A DNA stretch of 64,000 nt, taken from Tomocerus qinae. Taxonomy: Eukaryota > Arthropoda > Collembola > Entomobryomorpha > Tomoceridae. A program made the translations under genes and the position numbers. The stretch's first letter is position 1, and each line of letters opens with the position of its first letter. Where the stretch lies: NCBI GenBank assembly GCA_020055645.1, contig CM034549.1:14591930-14655929 (forward strand). Reading direction: 5' to 3'. A model generated the notes under the pieces. It saw nothing but the letters and a program-made list of their open reading frames with translations, had not been told where the DNA came from and ran no database searches. Below, piece after piece: positions 14,001 through 26,400 of this stretch.

Positions 14001-15306
14001 CAGAGGAATAATCAAACTGTAGTAATTGGAAAACATTCCATAGTGTAGCAGTATTGGTTAGGAGTTGGTGGAAGGATATGAGTTTAAACGCAAAGAACAA
14101 GAAAACTCATAATGAACGAACACTTGTGAAATTATATGGTTTCCTTAGAGGATCGTGTGTCAATAGGAGCAGACTGGATTGGAGTGGTCTGTGTGGGCGA
14201 AGCTAATAAAAGACGACGGAGGAAAACTGTTGGTCACAGACGAGACATTGGACGTGTCGTCGCATACACACTACTAGAGCTACGTAGAAACACAACACAA
14301 AAGTAAACCAAGGAGAAGAATGATCCGAACATGCACTAAATGTGTGTCCAACTACTCAACATATGTGTAGCTGACTGACTTATATTTCGTTTCTCCCATG
14401 CTGACTTGGTAGCTAAGTATATTATCGGTGATATATGTATACTTGCAACACACAAATTTGTTATTTTCATTCCTAAAGTGTAGGAAGGAAAGATTTAACT
14501 AATCGTTACCTTACCTTAGTGCATAACTTAAATAGCGTCATAGCCATAACATGCACTACTCAGGTGATAATTAATTATTTACACCAATTTTATTCCTTGA
14601 ATGTCAATGTCGTCATTAGCAAGTTAAATTGAGGACATCTAAAGCCTAATGCTGCTATGTACCGTAACTATTTACAATGGGAAATGAGAATATTATTTAT
14701 TACTACCTACTCTACTATAGTATAGACTAGCCATTCATAACAAAATTGTAATTATACCCAATATTGCTTAAGATGATTTGCAACCTATATTAGTTTTGTG
14801 CATGTTTAACATACACCTACACTTATTGTCATATTATTGCTTAGTACATAACAATGTTTGCTTAACATGTTTTTGTATACATTTCAATTAGCTACTGACT
14901 TTTGAGTTTTTATATACATTTTATTATTCTATATTAGTATATAGGGTTCCAAGATTTCAATGAAAACGGTAACTTAACAAACTACTGAGAGACGTGTATT
15001 TACATAACGTCTTCATTTCGAACACCATAATTTATTTACAGGAGATAGTAAAACGTTCATAGTGATTGTTGAACTTACGCTATTTTCTGTGTCGGAGAGT
15101 CCACCATCCCAAGACATTGGCCGTGGTGGGTCATGTCTTCCGGATATGCCGTGACCGCTATCTCCCCCTAATGGCACTCCATTTTGCTGATGGTTTACAG
15201 TATGAGCTCCTCTGCCACTGATTTGGTGATGATTTTGAGCCGCAGCCTGCGAGGAAATCCGGGCTATCTCTTCATCACATTCTGCTTCGATGCTTTCGTC
15301 CATCAT
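5001..15306 (-). CDS. Hr39: Nuclear hormone receptor HR39 (NR5B, FTZ-F1-like), complete coding region
   Basis: Nine coding exons in transcript order: 15079-15306, 11519-12635, 10545-10623, 10240-10451, 10007-10149, 9657-9851, 9204-9450, 6939-7093 and 5001-5084. Every junction keeps frame and the product is 819 residues (fly HR39 is about 808). The start ATG at 15306 opens [13 protein letters not shown]; it is the first ATG in an exon whose acceptor is at 15324. Residues 77-449 form a low-complexity S/N/Q/G-rich region. The two C4 zinc fingers span about 477-542 with P-box CESCKG and FFKRTVQN. The NR5 A-box region [18 protein letters not shown] is at about 542-559. The ligand-binding domain runs from about 595, and the AF-2 helix LLFELL is at 810-815 before the C-terminal RGDH. 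Family knowledge: monomeric binding to TCAAGGTCA-type sites, in competition with FTZ-F1, in ecdysone-linked development and reproductive tissues. FTZ-F1 itself is less likely because the finger sequence ([33 protein letters not shown]) and [11 protein letters not shown] are HR39-like. Confidence 0.95.
5085..6938 (-). other. HR39 intron between the last two coding exons
   Basis: 1.85 kb of AT-rich intron with GT donor and CAG acceptor. A 96-codon plus-strand frame at 5851-6141 has no recognisable domain or splice context and I do not call it a gene. An E-box CACGTG sits at about 5546. Confidence 0.6.
6939..7093 (-). CDS. Hr39: HR39 ligand-binding domain, helices ~9-11, with a tandem NAGNAG acceptor
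   Basis: Encodes [20 protein letters not shown] and [17 protein letters not shown], typical of helices 9-11 of NR5 receptors. The acceptor is CAGCAG: the exon may start at 7093 (SS-E) or at 7096 (one extra Ala, SS-A-E), both in frame. Donor CAG|GTACAG at 6938 leads to the last exon in phase 0. Confidence 0.9.
7100..9203 (-). other. HR39 intron within the ligand-binding domain
   Basis: 2.1 kb, AT-rich, containing the NR5-type site at 7401. No further exon, RNA gene or clear transposon was seen. Confidence 0.6.
7401..7409 (-). promoter_or_regulatory. Perfect NR5 response element (TCAAGGTCA) in an HR39 intron
   Basis: TGACCTTGA on the plus strand is TCAAGGTCA on the minus strand, the FTZ-F1/SF-1/HR39 monomer consensus. 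It lies in the intron between the exons at 9204 and 7093. About half a perfect match is expected by chance in 64 kb on both strands, so this single site is only suggestive. Confidence 0.4.
9204..9851 (-). CDS. Hr39: HR39 ligand-binding domain, helices ~3-9 (two exons)
   Basis: Exons 9657-9851 and 9204-9450 are separated by a 206-base intron. The first encodes the domain entry and [20 protein letters not shown], the helix 3 signature of NR5 receptors. The second begins [24 protein letters not shown], the helix 4-5 signature, and continues through [20 protein letters not shown]. Both align without gaps to what I know of HR39/FTZ-F1. Junctions are phase 0 and phase 1. Confidence 0.92.
10234..10239 (-). 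promoter_or_regulatory. Non-canonical GC splice donor of HR39
   Basis: On the minus strand the DNA-binding exon ends GAAG followed by GCAAGT. Splicing there to the acceptor at 10150 gives [14 protein letters not shown], exactly the NR5B A-box. No GT in the neighbourhood preserves this conserved reading, so the intron is of the GC-AG class. GC donors normally need strong flanking consensus; GAAG|GCAAGT provides this. Confidence 0.8.
10240..10451 (-). CDS. Hr39: HR39 zinc-finger DNA-binding exon
   Basis: One exon carries both C4 fingers. Finger 1 is CPIC...CESC with P-box CESCKG; finger 2 is CLRGGMC...CPAC. The exon ends MKLE plus one base. Acceptor is TTTCAG at 10457-10452. The donor is GC (GAAG|GCAAGT), discussed as a separate feature. 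The residues match HR39/NR5B more closely than FTZ-F1. Confidence 0.95.
10624..11518 (-). other. HR39 intron between the low-complexity exon and the pre-finger exon
   Basis: About 0.9 kb. The open frame at 10600-11034 runs through the intron and is not coding beyond the short exon at 10545-10623. The intron contains the TCAAGGTCA site at 11400. Confidence 0.6.
11400..11412 (+). promoter_or_regulatory. NR5 response element (TCAAGGTCAAAGG) in an HR39 intron
   Basis: TCAAGGTCA is followed directly by AAGG, in the intron between exons 11519-12635 and 10545-10623. It fits the NR5 monomer site, and the overlapping AGGTCAAAGG resembles a DR1-type half-site pair. Function is inferred from the motif alone. 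Confidence 0.4.
11519..12635 (-). CDS. Hr39: HR39 low-complexity regulatory exon (N/S/Q-rich A/B region)
   Basis: A single 1117-base exon encodes about residues 77-449. It opens with [16 protein letters not shown], where IKEE (K87) fits the SUMOylation consensus (hydrophobic-K-x-E). It then runs through Ser/Pro/Thr tracts, a Gln tract ([11 protein letters not shown]) near residue 217, and Asn/Ser homopolymers ([18 protein letters not shown]). The C-terminal part has SP/TP motifs ([11 protein letters not shown]) typical of phosphorylated disordered activation regions. It ends CEDY+G in phase 1. Several open frames on the plus strand within this span are shadows of it. Confidence 0.85.
12636..15078 (-). 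other. Large HR39 intron after the first coding exon
   Basis: 2.4 kb between donor AGC|GTAAG and acceptor TTTGCAG. I see no ORF worth naming and no repeat structure. Confidence 0.6.
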
Positions 15307-15323
15307 CACTCTACTACTTCTAC
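15079..15323 (-). CDS. Hr39: HR39 first coding exon with translation start
   Basis: Acceptor CAG at 15326-15324 and donor AGC|GTAAG at 15078. There are 17 bases of 5' UTR, then two successive ATG codons at 15306 and 15303, then 76 codons rich in acidic residues ([11 protein letters not shown]) followed by a His/Gln/Gly stretch and [10 protein letters not shown]. The acceptor shows that at least one further, non-coding, 5' exon lies upstream at higher coordinates; I cannot locate it. Confidence 0.75.
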
Positions 15324-18300
15324 CTGCGTTACAAAAACACATTAAACTTTATTAGCCATCTTTCATTATTATTAACATTCATTACCAATTTACACTAGCC
15401 ACTAGGCCATATCCATCCACACATGAAAAAATTTACCTAGCACTATCTACCAGAATAGATGTGAAACAAAAAGATTATCTTTTCCCATCTTCTATTCACA
15501 AAATTCTACTACAACTAGGTCATCGTCATTCCAAACCTTTTACAAAAAACTACCTAATAATTACATGTTGATAATTAAACCTGAGTAAAAATACTTGCTT
15601 ACATTAAACTGTTACTGTTATGATTAACTACATTATCAAAACGACTGTGCACGGGTACTAACTATATCTATACTTTGAATATGCGTGATTCATAAGATTG
15701 AAAAAAACGTCGATGAATCTATATAATATGTGAATCTAGATATAATAGAATTGCTACTCTAAATTAAATAGTCCTTTAAATAATACATTAGACATTAGTT
15801 ATAACGTTATCAATTTTTATAACTCCAAAATTATTTGCAAACAAGGACATAAAATGCTATCTTGATGTAGTGGTAACATCTAAATTACATTATTATATTA
15901 ATTAATAAAGTAAGATGAAGAGAAGATGGCACTCTTCAGAAATTTTGATTTTAATCCCTATAAATAGTATCAGTGAAGATAAACATATGAATAAAATTAG
16001 ATTATGAGAATAATATCGCAGTTACGTATTTGTAAATGAAGGGATCTTACGCAAATAAGGTGTTATGAAGAAAACCTTGAAAAAACGCGTGACTTCCCAT
16101 GGGAAAGAGTATGACCTTCCATGCGTTCATTGCAGTGCATTGCAATCATATGAATGATCAAGTGCAATTTAAACAGAACATTCCTGTGAGCTGTAATACG
16201 TTTGTAATTTAACTATAGTATACTAATAGGCTGATATTGTCTAAATGGTTTGACTCTACAGATAGTTGAGATTAATAATGTGTTATATAAATCATCGTAT
16301 CAGTAATCTGCTATATGAAGTACATTTAATACTAATCATCATACTCAATAGAATATTGTGCTATATAGATGCGGGATCTTTTATTGGCCTTCTCTATCTA
16401 TTCCATAATAAAGGCAAAATAATAATCGCTATATCATGTTTGAAGGGAATGGTATATATAATGGATGGAATGACAAGGATATGATTGAAGTGAATGAGGA
16501 ATGGAAATTTTACTGTCTGTATATATGTATAGATAATGCACATTAACAGTACAAATAATGCGAGGTTGAGTATCTGGTGGAGTTGGCTGAACTTTGAACT
16601 TGAAATCGTAGCTCCTGTCACTAACTCATAGAATAAATACGTGTGGACGTTTACAAGTCAAATGATTTTATGTTATTTAATTGACATTGACACTTGCTCA
16701 CTCGTCATTCATAACTTAACTATCAACAAAGTAATGGAGCATAATGAGCTCCATTATAAACTTTGTATTCCTCCTAAAACCTTCTTTTGTGCTTTGAATA
16801 ATGTCTGTCTGTATAGGTGAACGATGAATATTCGTTTCTTTTGTGTAATAACCATTCGCAATAACAACTAAATGGCTAACCTACCTCACACATTCAAAAT
16901 ACTTAATTACACTTCATCAAGCTAATGTACAACTTGGTTGTTTACAAAAAAATAGTTTACAGTTCTTTCTTTTCATGGAATGTTCATGAAAACAAAATAT
17001 ATAATCCATTTTTGCGATAGTATATGTAATCGTACCAATTAAATTCAGTTAATCATAACAGATACTAGATATGATAAAAGTTATGGTAAGTAATTAAAAT
17101 GTTTTTGTGCATTTACTTTATAGCAATCGGGCAACACCGAAATAGATGGCATTGGCTGGAATTGAGATAGCTATTAAATGTATTTGTTTACAATGACATG
17201 AAGGTTTAATTCTACTAATTGTAAGTAATTTGAGATAATTGCATTTGAATCATGTTGCAATTTTATGCATGCAGATGTGCGGTGTCTATAATTTCTTTTG
17301 GCTTGGTTTTATTTGACAGTTTGCCATTTTATTTTTCCAAGTAGAGATATATGGAGCCAGAAAAGATAAAGGGTTTGTATCTTCGTATACTCTTGTTGAA
17401 ATAACTAAATAATTCAGTAATCGAATCGAGAGTACATCGAGAAAGGACAGTGGGAGACGTAATAACAGAATCGAAACTGACATGACAGCCAAGCCAGCCC
17501 TAGACCAAAACATAAGGTTAAACTACCTAGAAAACGTAAAATAAACTATTGAATATCATGCAATCTGATTTGAAATTCTGAGAAGGAGTCAGCTACGTTC
17601 ATTCTCATTTGACTTGCTGCACTTTTATACTTACCAAACTATATAACCACAGTAGGTAGGCTACTACTACGTATTTACGTGCTAAATAATATTCCAAGTG
17701 TAGTGAGGGAAATGACATTAAATCCTTTATTTACATATGCCGTCTGTTTTTTCGTTTTTGCATTGCCAAACGATTTCGATGACGATGACTCATCTTCAGT
17801 TCAGACTAATGCACAAGGATAATTTGGCAATGAAAAATAATAGGAAATTTAATTCTGGGAGAGAGGGCTCAATTTCCTGCATCACATATGTCTGCAGGTT
17901 ATTCTCTGAATTATGAAATGGGAACACAAGTTTGTAAGTAAACTAAGAGTCCTCCTCCTATCTATGCATGCCCATAACGGCTAAATTACAGTTTCTACTT
18001 CCAGGGATACTGAATGACAAACCAATGATAACCAATACCATGCAGGAACAACTGCTGAAGGTCGTAAACGGACGTCTTCATACGTTTCACAAAAAGCATC
18101 TCTCTATTATGTACTTACTTAATTTATAAAATAATGTATTCCACTATCTCTCCTAATTTTTAAATCATTTATTATCTGGAACAATTCAATATCCTTGCAT
18201 ACACCCGCAAGGACAGTTCTTAGAACCAAAATTGACCATTTTCTTTTAAAAAACTATTTTACCGCTACTATTTTGCAGCCTTTTCCGAGAAATTTCCGAG

Positions 18301-18800
18301 AAATCTAAAACCTAAACTTAAATATGCATTTAATTTGCAACTGAGCTGAGATCGAATTTGAAAATTCAAATTACATAAACATTGTTTCCTCGTGTATTAT
18401 CTTAGTCAAACACACGCTCAATACTATACCTGACTACTTAAGGTTAAATTATATCCTGTACTGTAGTATCTGTAAATATATTAAAAGGATGTTGATTTTC
18501 TTACAATTTTCCAGTGGTTGAGACTTTGAGACTAGTAATACACATTTCTTATGCACAATTAAGAAGTAAATAGTAAGTTTATACACAACACACGAGATTA
18601 GGAGCGATTTTGTCGCGTCCCACAATAAAAATCCTTTTCTTCCGTCCCCAAGCCACAGATAAGCAAAATGAGTTGACTCGAAGCTAGTAGAATTGAATTG
18701 ACTCAACTATCTGACTAACATTGAGCAGAGAATAATACCGTAAAGCAAATAGACAGATACATAATAAACTCTCGACTCACTTTAGCTAAAGAATGAATCA
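15324..18800. other. Non-coding stretch upstream of the HR39 start exon
   Basis: AT-rich DNA with short, unconvincing frames only. Because the first coding exon has an upstream acceptor, this tract is probably the distal part of the HR39 5' intron. I could not identify the leader exon or promoter. Confidence 0.45.
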
Positions 18801-19721
18801 TTAGAGAGGTTTCGATACAGGCTTATTTGGATAAAAGCTTCAAGTTTGGATTGTAAAACTTGCTATAACTTTACGTTGGTTGTGCTACAAACAAATATCA
18901 CCAAGATAAAAGCTTGTAGGTGGCCTGCTACAAGCACCTCAAAGTATTGTAGCTTGTACCATATTCAAAGCAAGCGGGTATTTCATATTCAAATGTTATT
19001 GGCTTAAAATCAAAAACAACTTCCACCTTCAAATTTTATTTTATTGCATTTAACAGCCGTGTTCAGCTGAATTGTCAACTGGCTCAAGAAAAGAGAAAAT
19101 TGTAAAAATGGTAAGTTAATTTGAAAACAACCAAACAAGGTTACCACAGTTGGTCGTTAGTCAATTGTCTACCTTTGTACGGACTAATTATTTGTGATCT
19201 AATAGGATATGCTGGATCACCATAAATGATATACTGTCTGTTTACTAGGAATATTTGCATCTATGATCCTCAGTAAGCTATTAGGACCTAGGATTTTACC
19301 TTCTAGTCCAGAAAACTTGGTTTCATTTGCGCAAGTTAACATATGTGGAATGTCTAATGCGATCTTAAGCCTAATAACATCTTGCTTTCCGAAACCGAAC
19401 AATAATTGCTTGCAATCAACTGTACTGAGTTTGTTAAAATTAAATCAATGTCGAAAAATTTTTGACTGTGTTCGACTATTTAACAAATATATCTGTATTT
19501 AACTCGTCCAACGCTGGACAATTAAATGCAAAGTAGACCAGAGATGCGTCCATATTTGATTTGAAGACTTGAAACTTGGCGGTGCTGCTACAAGTTACAA
19601 TCTAAAATGCTTCTGTCTAAACAAAACGCATACAAGCAAAATTAAAATTGCTTCAAATAGCCACGTGACAATCCCACAAACTATTTTCTGAAGATTTTAT
19701 CCTGTATCTAAACCTCTCTAA
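18801..19721 (-). mobile_element. Degraded PIF/Harbinger-like DNA transposon
   Basis: The 21-bp ends are inverted repeats with one mismatch: TTAGAGAGGTTTCGATACAG at 18801 against its reverse complement ending at 19721. Subterminal sequence (CAAGTTT..GATTGTAA..CTTG) is also mirrored. Between them, on the minus strand around 19160-19402, a broken reading frame includes PHMLTCANETKF, EGKILGPNSLLRIID and, after a one-base frameshift near 19218, YGDPAYPIR followed by ISPYKGRQLTNDQ. GDPAYP resembles the GDxGYP-type motif of PIF/Harbinger (DDE_Tnp_4) transposases. At 921 bp it is a deletion derivative that cannot encode a full enzyme. No clean 3-bp target duplication is visible. It probably lies in the HR39 5' intron. 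Confidence 0.65.
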
Positions 19722-22659
19722 TTCATTGGTTCTTTGTGTGCATGTGTATGTCCTGTCCTAAATAATCCATTTCCTGCAGTTGTCGTCGTAGAAAAGTATA
19801 ATGCAGCAGCGTAGAGGTAGCTACTCATTTGGCAACTAAAAGTCAACCCTGTACGTACATCAGCACTTAAGACATCATGATAAGGCGTTTACACACAAAA
19901 TGGTCTTACCCTTCTCAAATGTAATTATTAAACCTTTATGCCAACATCCATTGTCTACCTTATCAAATAGAAATTTTAGCTTCCACCCATTTACTATTTC
20001 TTTTAATTATGAATGGATCACCTACGATATTAATGCACCCATTATAATACCATTTTTATCGCAGTATGGTAAATAAAGTTTTAATATATTTATACAACAA
20101 ATGTCACAACCTGATAATACATAGCATATGTCATAGAAAGTATATACATACGTTATATCTATACTACATCTGTTTATAATAAGAAACGTATCCTGGAAGA
20201 GAAAGCCGATGAAACAAGGAATAGGATATCGAATACTAATTGGACTCACCTTGATGTCACCGCCAGAATAATAATATCTGTTTCTGTGGACAGACAAGTT
20301 AACTTGACACAACTGTCAAAAGATGTAAAACAGTAACAGAAGAAATCAGCAGATGTTTGAAGTGTTATTAAGTGATATTGAAATGTAGTTTAATCCATAT
20401 TCAGTGTTTACTGTTTTTGTTTCATCCAGTTAGAATAAAATGTAGCATCCATATGCACTCTCCTTTTATCAACAAGATCACAAAGAGACAGAGATGAAAT
20501 CGAATCCCACTGGAATAGAATAAAGATTTGTGAAATTCGATATAAGTTGCACAATGACGCACATTATATCCTACAAACGTTGGTGTATTTAGGTATGTAT
20601 TTATGTATTGTATTTTTATCACTGGATCATTTGTTTGCCAATGATGATGACTACATTGTATAATTGGTATTGTTATGTTGGTTTTCCTATTTTATCAGTG
20701 GTAAACAATGTTTGATTAACTGTGCCATGTATAGTTAAATGAAATGTTTTTGCACATTACTCTAATTATAAATTGCATTGCAATTCTTTCACTATATTTT
20801 AGAGAAAATGTAAACTATCACAATATCAACAGCAACAATAATATAATACTCTATAATAGCTGTTTTCTTGTGGTTTTATAATATATTATTATTACTCGAA
20901 TAATTTGTGTACGATGCAGGTAGCCTCTTTAGGTATATTGACTTGTAGGTAGTATATTTAGCAATAATTGAATTCACTTGCACATAATAGTCGATATTTG
21001 ACGGATGTGTTAGAAATAAAATTAAAGCTATGGTTTTGTTTTGCACCGGCGGACATATTGAGTGGTAACATAATATAGATAATTGTAATTGTAAATGCTC
21101 AATTTACAGCTGGGTGATTCTGAGTGAACTTGGACTTGACTCACATAATTTAGTAATGTTGTGTTACGTTAGTGAATTGAATGGTGAATGAGTAGGTAGG
21201 GAAGAATTGGGACGAAAGAACTACACACTCACAACATAACACACACAGAATGAAACAAAGTCAGACACCTTGGCTTAGCCAAGCAACTCGGTCCGACTAT
21301 ATAATGTGTGTGATGTAATGTAAATGTAATGCCGTAGTCTATTATGTTGTTGTATAATTGTACAACTCAGACTACCTCTGTATGGACACCTCTTCTATAG
21401 CACCAACCAACCGTCCGTCCGACACAAAAAGGTACAATCTAGTATGACCACTCTGTATCTATCTGTGTACATGCACAGAAGTGTGCATAATATATAGATT
21501 GTTACCTAGCTAGATCTTTTCCAGTTGTTGTACTTGAGTTGTATAATATCTTCTCTCCTAGGGAAGATGTGATGCACTTCATGTTGCAGTCACTTGACTC
21601 TTCTTAGATTCTTGTAATTTAACTATCTCATGTAAATATGTAATACCCCGCTCATTTACTCTCCTCCTATATTATTATTCAATCGTATAGAGAAACTCTG
21701 TCTGATGATCCTTCCCATCACTCCACAACAGCCGCATACTATTATAATCCTATATATAATACATACGTACGTATACGTACAGATATAAAATGCAACTGAA
21801 CACAACAGACGGCCAGCGTAGGAAAAGCAAACGAACGAATGAACAACCTTAGCCTTTACCTTGGCTTTGGATTTTGTATTTCAATGCTCATGGCTTTCCT
21901 TCAGTTCCTCTCGTTCTGCCTCTTTCCTTTGGGTTAGCATAGCATTGTCTACTACTACTACCTTCCCAACCTAACCACGCTCTTCTATTCTATACTCACA
22001 CACTTATACTTTACCAGCCACCATTGAATCATTCAGTTTCCTCTCCTCGTTCCCTTCACTCTGACTTTGGCTTTCCTTTTAACCTTCTCCTACTACTTTT
22101 CACAACTAACAACGCATATACTCCAATCAATTCTCTATATATAAAGTCACGGGTTCTTCCTCTACGTGGGAGTTGTTTCGGAGAACACATCATAATCACC
22201 TTTTACTTATAATAAAACCTTTTATTCCTATTTATCTCCATTTCACAAAAATTTACCCGAATCTTATCTTCCTATCTGTCTCACATGTAAATATATGTTA
22301 CAGTAACTAATCAATATTTCCACTAAAATTATCAATATAAAAATCCTAATTATCCTAAGACAAACATAAAAATTGCCTTTTAGCATACATTCTAATTTAC
22401 GCGTAGATTCTAACCATTAAATATTAAAAGCTGCAATTATACAATTACTACATTGCTATTTTGCAGATAATGAGCGCATCTGTTCATCATTGGTCTTATT
22501 GCTATTTTACATGAAAATGTACCTCAAAAGAGATTTTGTACTTAATTTCATTCAAACATCTCGATTTAAAAAAACGGTTAGTTAGTAATGTTATTTTTAT
22601 GTAGGGCATCATTCTAATAAATAGATTTAGTAGAGATTTGGTTGAAATACCCGGATTTT
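19722..22659. other. Gene-free stretch right of the Harbinger-like element
   Basis: AT-rich with short frames only. A slightly GC-richer patch lies at about 21180-22030 and contains runs such as acatacgtacgtatacgtac near 21760. No gene is supported. Confidence 0.4.
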
Positions 22660-23172
22660 TTAATTTTTGAAATGCCCTAAAATAGTGATTGTTGGTGGGT
22701 TGAATACGGTAAGAATCCAGTGCCCCGGATAGAGTAGAGTCGGTTCTAGGAGTGCATAATGTACATTTGATATAGGAGAAGAGGGTTGGTTGGTGTATAA
22801 GAGTGAAACAGGATTTTGGCCAAAGGAAGGCACGGCAAGGTCTAACTGAAAGTAAAGTGCAATGCTATGCCCGTGAAGTGAAGTAATGCGAGTTGAAGTT
22901 GAGTGGAAGGCTGAGGAAGCAACCTTCCTCCCCTGCTTGACTTTGAATTTCCTGTGGACAGAGATACATGGACTGCGTTGTGGATCTTCAGTCTGAGAGC
23001 TTAGACATATAGAGTATAAATAATATTCCCTTCTTACAGAATCCTGCAACAGTACTTGACTTCCATATAGGTAAAGTAAATCAAAACTGGTGGAGGGTAT
23101 ATAGATTTTAGCATTGCAACGTCTCTGAACAGCAACAACCCTAGTCCCAGCTTTCGTTTCTCCTCCATCCAT
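22660..23172 (-). other. Unrecognised 170-codon open frame in a GC-richer patch
   Basis: The longest open frame in the 15-50 kb tract, opening MDGGETKAGTRVVAVQRRCN. It shows no domain I recognise, no hydrophobic segment pattern and no obvious splice context. Local GC is higher than the surroundings, which reduces chance stops. It could be an exon of an unplaced transcript, a non-coding RNA or simply chance. I do not call it a gene. Confidence 0.15.
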
Positions 23173-23451
23173 GCAATGTTCATCTGAACTTAGGCAAAGG
23201 CCAATGTCATTCGTGGTGATGACTAGACCTACGCTAAAGAACGTTCCTTTTTAGCTCGGCTGTTTGTGTTTCCCATGCTATTCCATCATATAACCTTGCT
23301 ATCCCTTGCCTACATACAGCCATACGGCTAGAAATAGTCTATACCTACATAGGTCTGTGGAATATCATTTTATAAGCCGAGTCACACTCCTAATGCAAAT
23401 TGTGCAACTGAACAGAAGGCAGGGTGTACTTTCTTGTCTCGTGTTCGAGTT

Positions 23452-23471
23452 CTCTCTCTCTCTCTCTCTCT
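23452..23471 (+). repeat. (TC)n microsatellite
   Basis: An uninterrupted alternating TC run of about 20 bases, followed by a short ATA-rich run (ataataataataat) near 23483. Confidence 0.85.
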
Positions 23472-23472
23472 A

Positions 23473-26400
23473 GTCTCGTCTCATAATAATAATAATAGTA
23501 TAAATACACTCGTTTTATATGCTTTCCTGTATGCTATACATGCAATTTATACATAGCTACGTTCTTCTATCCACATCCTGTTTTGTACATATTTATCTTT
23601 GTTTCGGTTAGGTTGGCAAAACCTTAAAGGTCGTAAATACATAAATACCTACCAACAGTTACTGTATACCTACCTACATTTTGAGATAAGCATACTACCT
23701 GCATGTTCCTCGATAATATTATTAGTATGCAATCAATATTTTATTGTTGTAGGGAGAAATATTCCAATTATACACTTCAACTATGTACTTAGCTACATGT
23801 ACAGTACAGGATGCACATTCTTTCCCACCGCTCTTTACTAGGGATTTTAATAAAATTCATTTAAAAAGCTTATTGGGGTTTGTTTAATTTAGAGGTAAGA
23901 ACATTCCAGACCTACAGAATTTAATTCCACCGAGGCTGCTATTGACTTGTGTTGGAATTTTTGTAACTAGTTACTTTCTCTTTATATTACCCATTGCCTA
24001 CTGGGAATTGACTTGTGTCAGTGTCCAAGCTGCATTGTAAATTGTAACCTTAAGGTTTAAAAAATGTGTAAGAATCTTGTAATTGTAGTATCTATAGCGG
24101 TTGTACCTGAACATTGCTTTCATCTATTATGTAGTACACAAATGTCTGTTTGTTCGGATGGAATGTTAAGGTTTACCTAAGGTATCCTTCCCCTGAGGCG
24201 GTTCTTCAGTGCACACATAAGTAAAAGAGGGATGAGCAAGGCTGTAAAGGAAAACAACGGAAAAGAAAATGTACCTGCCTCAGAGTTCGTAGTATTTGTA
24301 ACTTTGTAGCATACCGCAAAGGAATTCTTGTAAATGTGGGCCTTGCATTTAGTCTGGGCAGTAGTGTATAATTATATGTAAAGCAAAACTGATCCCTTTG
24401 TTTTATCTATCCGATCTCATCTGATCTCATGTCTGAGTCTTGTCCTACCTTCTAGACATCTTTTCCATCACACACACACACTATAGAATTCCTCAATGAT
24501 GAATTTCAACCAAATCCTTTGGAATCCTGATTGAAAATCACCAATTTCTACAGCACAATTCATAAAATCACAATATAATGTAAACCAAGTTAAATAACTT
24601 TGATCATATCTCTACTTGAATGTTTACTTCAATATTATTAACTGTTCACATTTCTACTACTTAGCATATTTCTCGAAAAAAAAATCCTCAAGCTGGGTGG
24701 TAATTCTCTATAGTATATAAATTCTTGACTTTTTCTTATTAATCTCGTATTTATTTGCAATGTGTGAACATCACACACTATACAAGTGTATACTAGTACA
24801 CGCAAAGCTATAATCCAGTTTTAAAAATTAATGTTTAGTTTAAGTACAATACTTTTGTGTAGCCCACACTGACACATGAACACTTGATATGATAATCAAG
24901 ATTTGCAAGGAAGCCATTTAGCGAGTGGAGAACAGTACAGTAGCATTAGCACTCCTTCAAATTATACGATTCATAAAACAAAACAGGGCCGTATTCAATA
25001 AAAATTTTGGGCTCGTTTCATTCTCATCCTGCATCTGCACTTAAATCTCAAAACACTAAAGCTCCTCAATAAAAACTCCCGAGTTTTACGAGTCCAGCTT
25101 ACACTAGTCCACATTCGGCTTTAATATCCGTACACTATAAATCTTCAATGTACACACAGGCTGTCCATAAACATTAAACTTGAACATAACCATCCAATTT
25201 TTGTTTGCCATCTTAGGATAAGCCACACACGTTCTAGGACAAGTAACGCACATAATATATTTAGCATGCCAACAGATTGTACAATGGGCTATAGCACTCT
25301 AACCATTTATGAACGGAATTTACAGTTTTCTATATGCTTTCAGTTGTTCCTCTGCCATGACACAAAAAATAATAATATGACACCTATATTCTTTAGAGAC
25401 ATGCAAATCTCTATATTCTGTGATTGCGATGTGATTGTGATGCTAGCTAATAAGAAAGAGGGTTATGGGCGTTTTGAAAGAAAAGTTGGCAGGGCAAAAT
25501 AAAAGCTTTGAAATTATTACTGGCCCTGAACTTGACTAATAACGCGAGCAATGCACTGTATGATGTAATCTGACATTGCGTACATGTACTGTACTGTAAC
25601 TCTATTTGCAAAGTAACATGCTGTGTATTAATGGCTATCTATAATATTCACCTATCTCTTTGCATTCGTTTAAGCCATGGGAAGTTAATGAAAAGTTCCC
25701 TCTACAGACCTTATATACTTAAATGGATTTTAATGCAACGGGAAAATAATTATATTCTCATGCACATACAATCCAACTTCTATAAGAAATATTTTTAATG
25801 CATGCTTAACATTTATTAGCAAAATGTTCGACCCCGTAACACTATACTTATATCATGTGAGAAGTTGTCCTTCTCCTTTAAATCTACTTAGTATAAATAC
25901 GTACATTGCTTTTATTAGATAAACACATTCAGAAGTCAAGTTGACTCAACTTGGAATCAGACAATCCATACAAACATGACAACATAATACATTCTCTTCT
26001 CTCATACACAACTACTATAGGCCCGGGCAGTGTACTCTGAGGATTATGCTCATTTAATATATTCATACTGTCCGGAGACAACTATAAACTCCAAATTTAC
26101 ATAGATCCCAACTGACGCCTTTAACATAATCGAAATGAACCCAAGTGTCATTTCTTATCTTGTTTACTTACTCTGGACGCTCGTCTTTCCCTATAATCCA
26201 TCATCATGCGTTTATAATCTTCATCTAACCTTGCGTTACTCCATAACCATAACAGGCACTTTTCATTAAGTTGCAAATGGTTCTAATTATAATTAACTAA
26301 TAAAAGTGATTTACATTATTTGGCTTTTATGATACTTAAACCTTATTTAAACATTAATTTGGCATTAATTTTTTATAGAATTATATAATTTATAGATATA

